This document shows, piece after piece, positions 63,608 to 64,000 of a stretch of DNA of 64,000 nt (position 1 is its first letter; each line of letters starts with the position of its first letter). Where the stretch lies: contig FONB01000006.1 in the NCBI GenBank assembly GCA_900112785.1, forward strand, positions 248,001 through 312,000. Direction: 5' to 3'. The position numbers and the translations under genes were made by a program. The notes beneath the pieces are model-generated. The model was not told where the DNA came from. It ran no database searches and was given only the letters and a program-made list of their open reading frames with translations. This DNA is from Phytobacter palmae. Its GTDB lineage: Bacteria > Pseudomonadota > Gammaproteobacteria > Enterobacterales > Enterobacteriaceae.

Positions 63608-63641
63608 AAAAAACCGCCTTCACAGTGAGGCGGTTTTTTTT
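63608..63641. terminator. Bidirectional terminator oqxB/oqxR
   Basis: A6-CCGCCT-8-nt loop-AGGCGG-T8 between convergent genes. Confidence 0.93.
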
Positions 63642-63657
63642 CGCAAAAAGAGAATTA

Positions 63658-64000
63658 TTAAAGCGCTTTTTTATACCGGGTATCAATTTCAGGCACCGGG
63701 TCACAGCCGCTGGTATCGGCTTTTTTGACCTTTTCCAGCGCGCTTGCCACGGTATGACGAGCTAATACCTCTAACGACGCCTGTTCTGCTTCATCAGCGA
63801 TAGATTTAAAGTACCAGCACGCATTGGCGCTGACCACGCAGCGCGCCGGTACATCGGGTCGCGACGCCCAAAGCTTTTTGTCTTCTATGACGGACAGGTA
63901 GATATCGCGCAGGGTGATCTCTTCGGGCGGTCGGCCAAGATGAATAGAGCCGTTGCGGCCAAGTGTTGAGACGATAATGCCGTCACGAGTGAGGGGCACC
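63658..64000 (-). CDS. oqxR: Rrf2-family repressor OqxR (N-terminus outside window)
   Basis: The visible C-terminal ~114 residues run 'PLTRDGIIVSTLGRNGSIHL' then GRPPEEITLRDIYLSVIED, 'KKLWASRPDVPARCVVSANA' and a C-terminal helix. Rrf2 proteins have a full helix-turn-helix N-terminus; here the first ~50 residues lie beyond the edge, and the GTG at 63999 is internal. Two Cys remain in the visible part. OqxR represses oqxAB and rarA in Klebsiella. Confidence 0.9.
   Translation of the reverse strand, partial: VPLTRDGIIVSTLGRNGSIHLGRPPEEITLRDIYLSVIEDKKLWASRPDVPARCVVSANACWYFKSIADEAEQASLEVLARHTVASALEKVKKADTSGCDPVPEIDTRYKKAL

Noticed and set aside
58537-64000. oqxAB as a transposon-borne insertion
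   Set aside because: No IS26-like flank; rarA and oqxR are both in their native chromosomal places.
1-64000. tRNA/rRNA genes, CRISPR arrays, IS elements, prophage or attachment sites
   Set aside because: None seen: no repeat-spacer pattern, no transposase or integrase frame, and no recognisable tRNA cloverleaf during reading; a covariance-model scan was not possible.

Overview
The window reads as the chromosome of an enteric bacterium of the Enterobacter/Klebsiella/Raoultella type. The strongest marker is the intact rarA-oqxA-oqxB-oqxR locus at the right end (58537-64000), an arrangement native to those genera. A dhaR/dhaKLM locus, a DcuSR two-component pair beside a soluble NADH-dependent fumarate reductase, and an AcoK-like regulator beside an acetoin reductase fit the same group. 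Species cannot be fixed from this sequence. I see no tRNA, rRNA, CRISPR array, IS element, integrase or prophage gene.

Layout. (1) 1-22031 is accessory chromosome made of small regulator-enzyme modules, often divergent: a winged-helix ATPase regulator cut by the window edge, two medium-chain oxidoreductases, LysR, AraC and HxlR regulators, a methyltransferase, a type A chloramphenicol acetyltransferase, an OmpR-type two-component system with a lipoprotein and a MipA-like outer-membrane protein, an NmrA-family protein, acetyltransferases, a secreted alpha/beta hydrolase, an AHL-lactonase-like metallohydrolase, a glyoxalase-fold protein and an orphan RES-domain protein. (2) 22148-36222 is a C4-dicarboxylate island: a MurQ-like protein lacking the catalytic segment, dcuS-dcuR, apbE, an NADH:fumarate reductase, a DASS dicarboxylate transporter, class I fumarase, a malate permease and NAD-malic enzyme. 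Malic enzyme would make NADH and fumarase plus fumarate reductase would consume it, so the set can in principle run a redox-balanced malate dismutation. A perfect FNR box, a near-consensus CRP box and a shared 14-bp element lie in its promoters. (3) 36404-42686 holds an alpha/beta hydrolase and the dihydroxyacetone kinase locus (dhaR divergent from dhaKLM, three palindromes between). (4) 42845-58433 holds further regulator-enzyme pairs (HxlR/flavodoxin; acetoin reductase/AcoK-like; MFS/LysR; LysR/DoxX/glutathionyl-hydroquinone reductase; SDR/AraC), two orphan immunity-like genes, an acetyltransferase and a MocR-type regulator with a direct-repeat operator. (5) 58537-64000 is the RND efflux locus, with two closely related copies of a 29-bp candidate operator in front of rarA and oqxA.

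Functionally the region combines sensing and detoxification of electrophiles, quinones and drugs with anaerobic dicarboxylate and dihydroxyacetone metabolism. Most enzymes sit beside their own likely regulator. Starts were moved from the longest frame where a Shine-Dalgarno sequence, signal peptide or family N-terminus supported it; each such case is stated.
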